Below are positions 62,558 to 64,000 of a DNA stretch of 64,000 nt, in pieces. The translations under genes and the position numbers were made by a program. The notes below the pieces were generated by a model that worked only from the letters and a program-made list of their open reading frames with translations, was not told where the DNA came from and searched no databases. The DNA is from JANQIO01 sp038746745 (lineage in GTDB: Bacteria; Pseudomonadota; Gammaproteobacteria; Pseudomonadales; Halieaceae), in assembly GCA_038746745.1 (NCBI GenBank), contig JBCDKJ010000012.1, positions 10,300-74,299 of the forward strand. The letters run 5' to 3'. Each line of letters begins with the position of its first letter. Position 1 is the stretch's first letter.

Positions 62558-64000
62558 TTAATCGCTGAACGTGTAGCGCACACCAGCGATGGCTGTGCGT
62601 CCCGGCGCAACGAATCCGAGGGCTTCTTCGTAGTCTTCGTCTAGCGCATTCTCCACACGAGCATACACTTCCAGATTATCCAGCACTCTGTAGCTTCCTG
62701 CCAGAGTGACCAGCGTAAAGCTATCCAGTTCCACCCTTAGCTGGCGGAACGGGGACACTGGTTCGAAGAAAAAGTCGTCTTGCTCACCATTGTAATCCAC
62801 TTGAACATTAACGTTACCGCGCCCTTCGGCGAAGTCCCAGTTCAGATTGGCGCTGGCAATATGTTCGGCACGACGAATTTCGTCGGCCTGACCGCCCATA
62901 CCATCGTCTTCCGTTGCGTCCAGCCAGGTATACGCGCCGTACAGGCTAAGGCCGTTACCCAGCAACCAGGTACCGGACAGTTCCAAACCCTGACGCTCGC
63001 TCTTGCCGTCTTCGTTGACAGCAGTGAAGCCACCGGTGGCCAGGTCGAAGGAGAAGCCGTCGATCTCGTTTTCCAGTTCTTCATTAAACCAGGTGGCAGA
63101 GAGGCTGAGTCGGTTGTCCAGCAAACGCTGATCAATGCCGACCTCCCAGCTTTCGGACTCTTCCGGCTCCACCTCTGGGTTGCCGATAAAGTTGGTAAAG
63201 AGTCCAAAGCGCTCGTTGAAGTTGGGATTTTTTACGCCTGTGCCCCAGGCTGCGCGCAGCGTCGTATTGCCATCAGCCAGCTGCCAGGCCGCGCTGATGC
63301 GCCCGGTGGTGGCGTCGTCAAACTCGCTGTTGCTGTCGTTGCGTGCACTCGCCAGAACCGAGAAGTCCTCCGTCAGCTGCCCGCGATACTCCAGCATAAA
63401 CGCGTCCGTATCGAAGCTCTCATCCTGATTCGGATCGCCGAAAGACTGCACCGTGCCACGCTGGGTCCAGTCCTCTTCCCAGCGCTCGTAGGCGCCTGTC
63501 AGTGTATGTCCTTCGCTCAGGTCGAAGCTGGTCTGCAGGGTATAGACCCATAGCTCCGCCTCGCTGGAGCTTACGTCGAAGCCGCTGGGTGCAAAGGCAT
63601 CTTCTGATGTGGTTTCGTTAGAGGTGTCCGTCAGCGCAATGCTGGCCATATGCCGCCAGCGGCCGTCCAGCGTGCTGAGATTTGCCGCAATGCGTCCGTA
63701 AAGCTGTTCTACCTCGGTTTCATTATTCGCATCCTCGGGCAGGCTGGTAATAAAGCTGATGTTGTCCGAGTCGTTGGTAGCGTCGGTGTATCGCAGGCTG
63801 CCGTCTATGCTCAACGTCTCCGACGCCGTCCACAGGAAGTTGGCATTGGCCGTGGTGTTCTCATAGCCGTCGTCCTCATTGCCATCGCGCGAGATGTTTT
63901 CGCCATCGGTTTCGATCTGGCTGAGGCTGAATCCGGCCTTGAAGTTATCGCTGCCGTAATGGGTGTTGACCCCAATGTTCTGCCAGCCTTGCTCGCCGCC
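62558..64000 (-). CDS. btuB: TonB-dependent receptor, BtuB-like (partial, cut by window end)
   Basis: The C-terminal 480 residues of an outer-membrane beta barrel. The frame runs in without a stop to base 64000, so the N-terminal plug and signal peptide lie outside. Alternating aromatic and acidic strands such as LTGAYERWEEDWTQRGTVQS and GLSLYGAYTWLDATEDD, LNWDFAEGRGNVNVQVDYNG, and the terminal TAIAGVRYTFSD fit the BtuB group. The likely substrate is cobalamin, supported by the DUF6580, BtuF-like and adenosyltransferase neighbours. A B12 riboswitch, if any, would be beyond the window. Confidence 0.85.
   Translation of the reverse strand, partial: GGEQGWQNIGVNTHYGSDNFKAGFSLSQIETDGENISRDGNEDDGYENTTANANFLWTASETLSIDGSLRYTDATNDSDNISFITSLPEDANNETEVEQLYGRIAANLSTLDGRWRHMASIALTDTSNETTSEDAFAPSGFDVSSSEAELWVYTLQTSFDLSEGHTLTGAYERWEEDWTQRGTVQSFGDPNQDESFDTDAFMLEYRGQLTEDFSVLASARNDSNSEFDDATTGRISAAWQLADGNTTLRAAWGTGVKNPNFNERFGLFTNFIGNPEVEPEESESWEVGIDQRLLDNRLSLSATWFNEELENEIDGFSFDLATGGFTAVNEDGKSERQGLELSGTWLLGNGLSLYGAYTWLDATEDDGMGGQADEIRRAEHIASANLNWDFAEGRGNVNVQVDYNGEQDDFFFEPVSPFRQLRVELDSFTLVTLAGSYRVLDNLEVYARVENALDEDYEEALGFVAPGRTAIAGVRYTFSD

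Noticed and set aside
62780..63553. 257-aa plus-strand frame opposite the TonB receptor
   Set aside because: It is a shadow of the barrel-coding strand. Its composition is unlike real proteins here and it has no motif.

Overview
The window is a chromosomal housekeeping segment of a moderately GC-rich gammaproteobacterium. A marine Cellvibrionales/Halieaceae-type organism fits best, but this is inferred from gene order and protein style; no rRNA gene is present to confirm it. Gene order closely follows the Pseudomonas type: pet - sspAB - dolP/diaA/yraN/lpoA - rsmI - rnpB - dcw cluster - secA - argJ - mutT, then coaE-pilDCB/pilA and nadC/ampDE. I see no phage, insertion sequence, CRISPR array, tRNA or rRNA.

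Layout. 1-3.8 kb: cytochrome bc1 complex, with Rieske protein and a fused cytochrome b/c1 gene, then sspA and sspB. 3.9-7.3 kb (minus): lpoA-yraN-diaA-dolP, divergent from rsmI. 8.2-9.0 kb: RNase P RNA, followed directly by an unusual array of 70-bp repeats. 9.3-26 kb: a complete division and cell-wall cluster from mraZ to ftsZ, behind a sigma70-like promoter and a 10-bp-periodic MraZ operator. lpxC, normally next, is absent; an M23 peptidase gene leads into secA-argJ-nudix (26.3-31.7 kb).

31.7-41.6 kb: type IV pilus genes pilB-pilC-pilD with coaE on minus. Divergent pilA follows, with a sigma54-type promoter and a terminator, then two paralogous GT-C/TPR membrane proteins and a polyprenyl-phosphate sugar synthase. 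The last three form a tight operon that may glycosylate pilin or another surface protein. 41.6-48.1 kb (minus): a six-gene surface polysaccharide operon (glycosyltransferases, epimerase, flippase, methyltransferase).

48.2-57.6 kb: malate synthase G, a LysR regulator, a MITE-like palindrome, a DmdC-like acyl-CoA dehydrogenase overlapping an rraA-like gene, nadC, ampD-ampE and an SDR. 57.6-64 kb: vitamin B12 functions (PduO-type adenosyltransferase, signal-less BtuF-like protein, DUF6580 membrane protein, partial BtuB-like receptor). These flank a signalling pair: an FHA-like sigma54 activator and a membrane Ser/Thr kinase.

The least explained signals are the rnpB repeat array, the pilA-linked GT-C pair with one degenerate member, the kinase/sigma54-activator pair, the missing lpxC, and the bc1 fusion.
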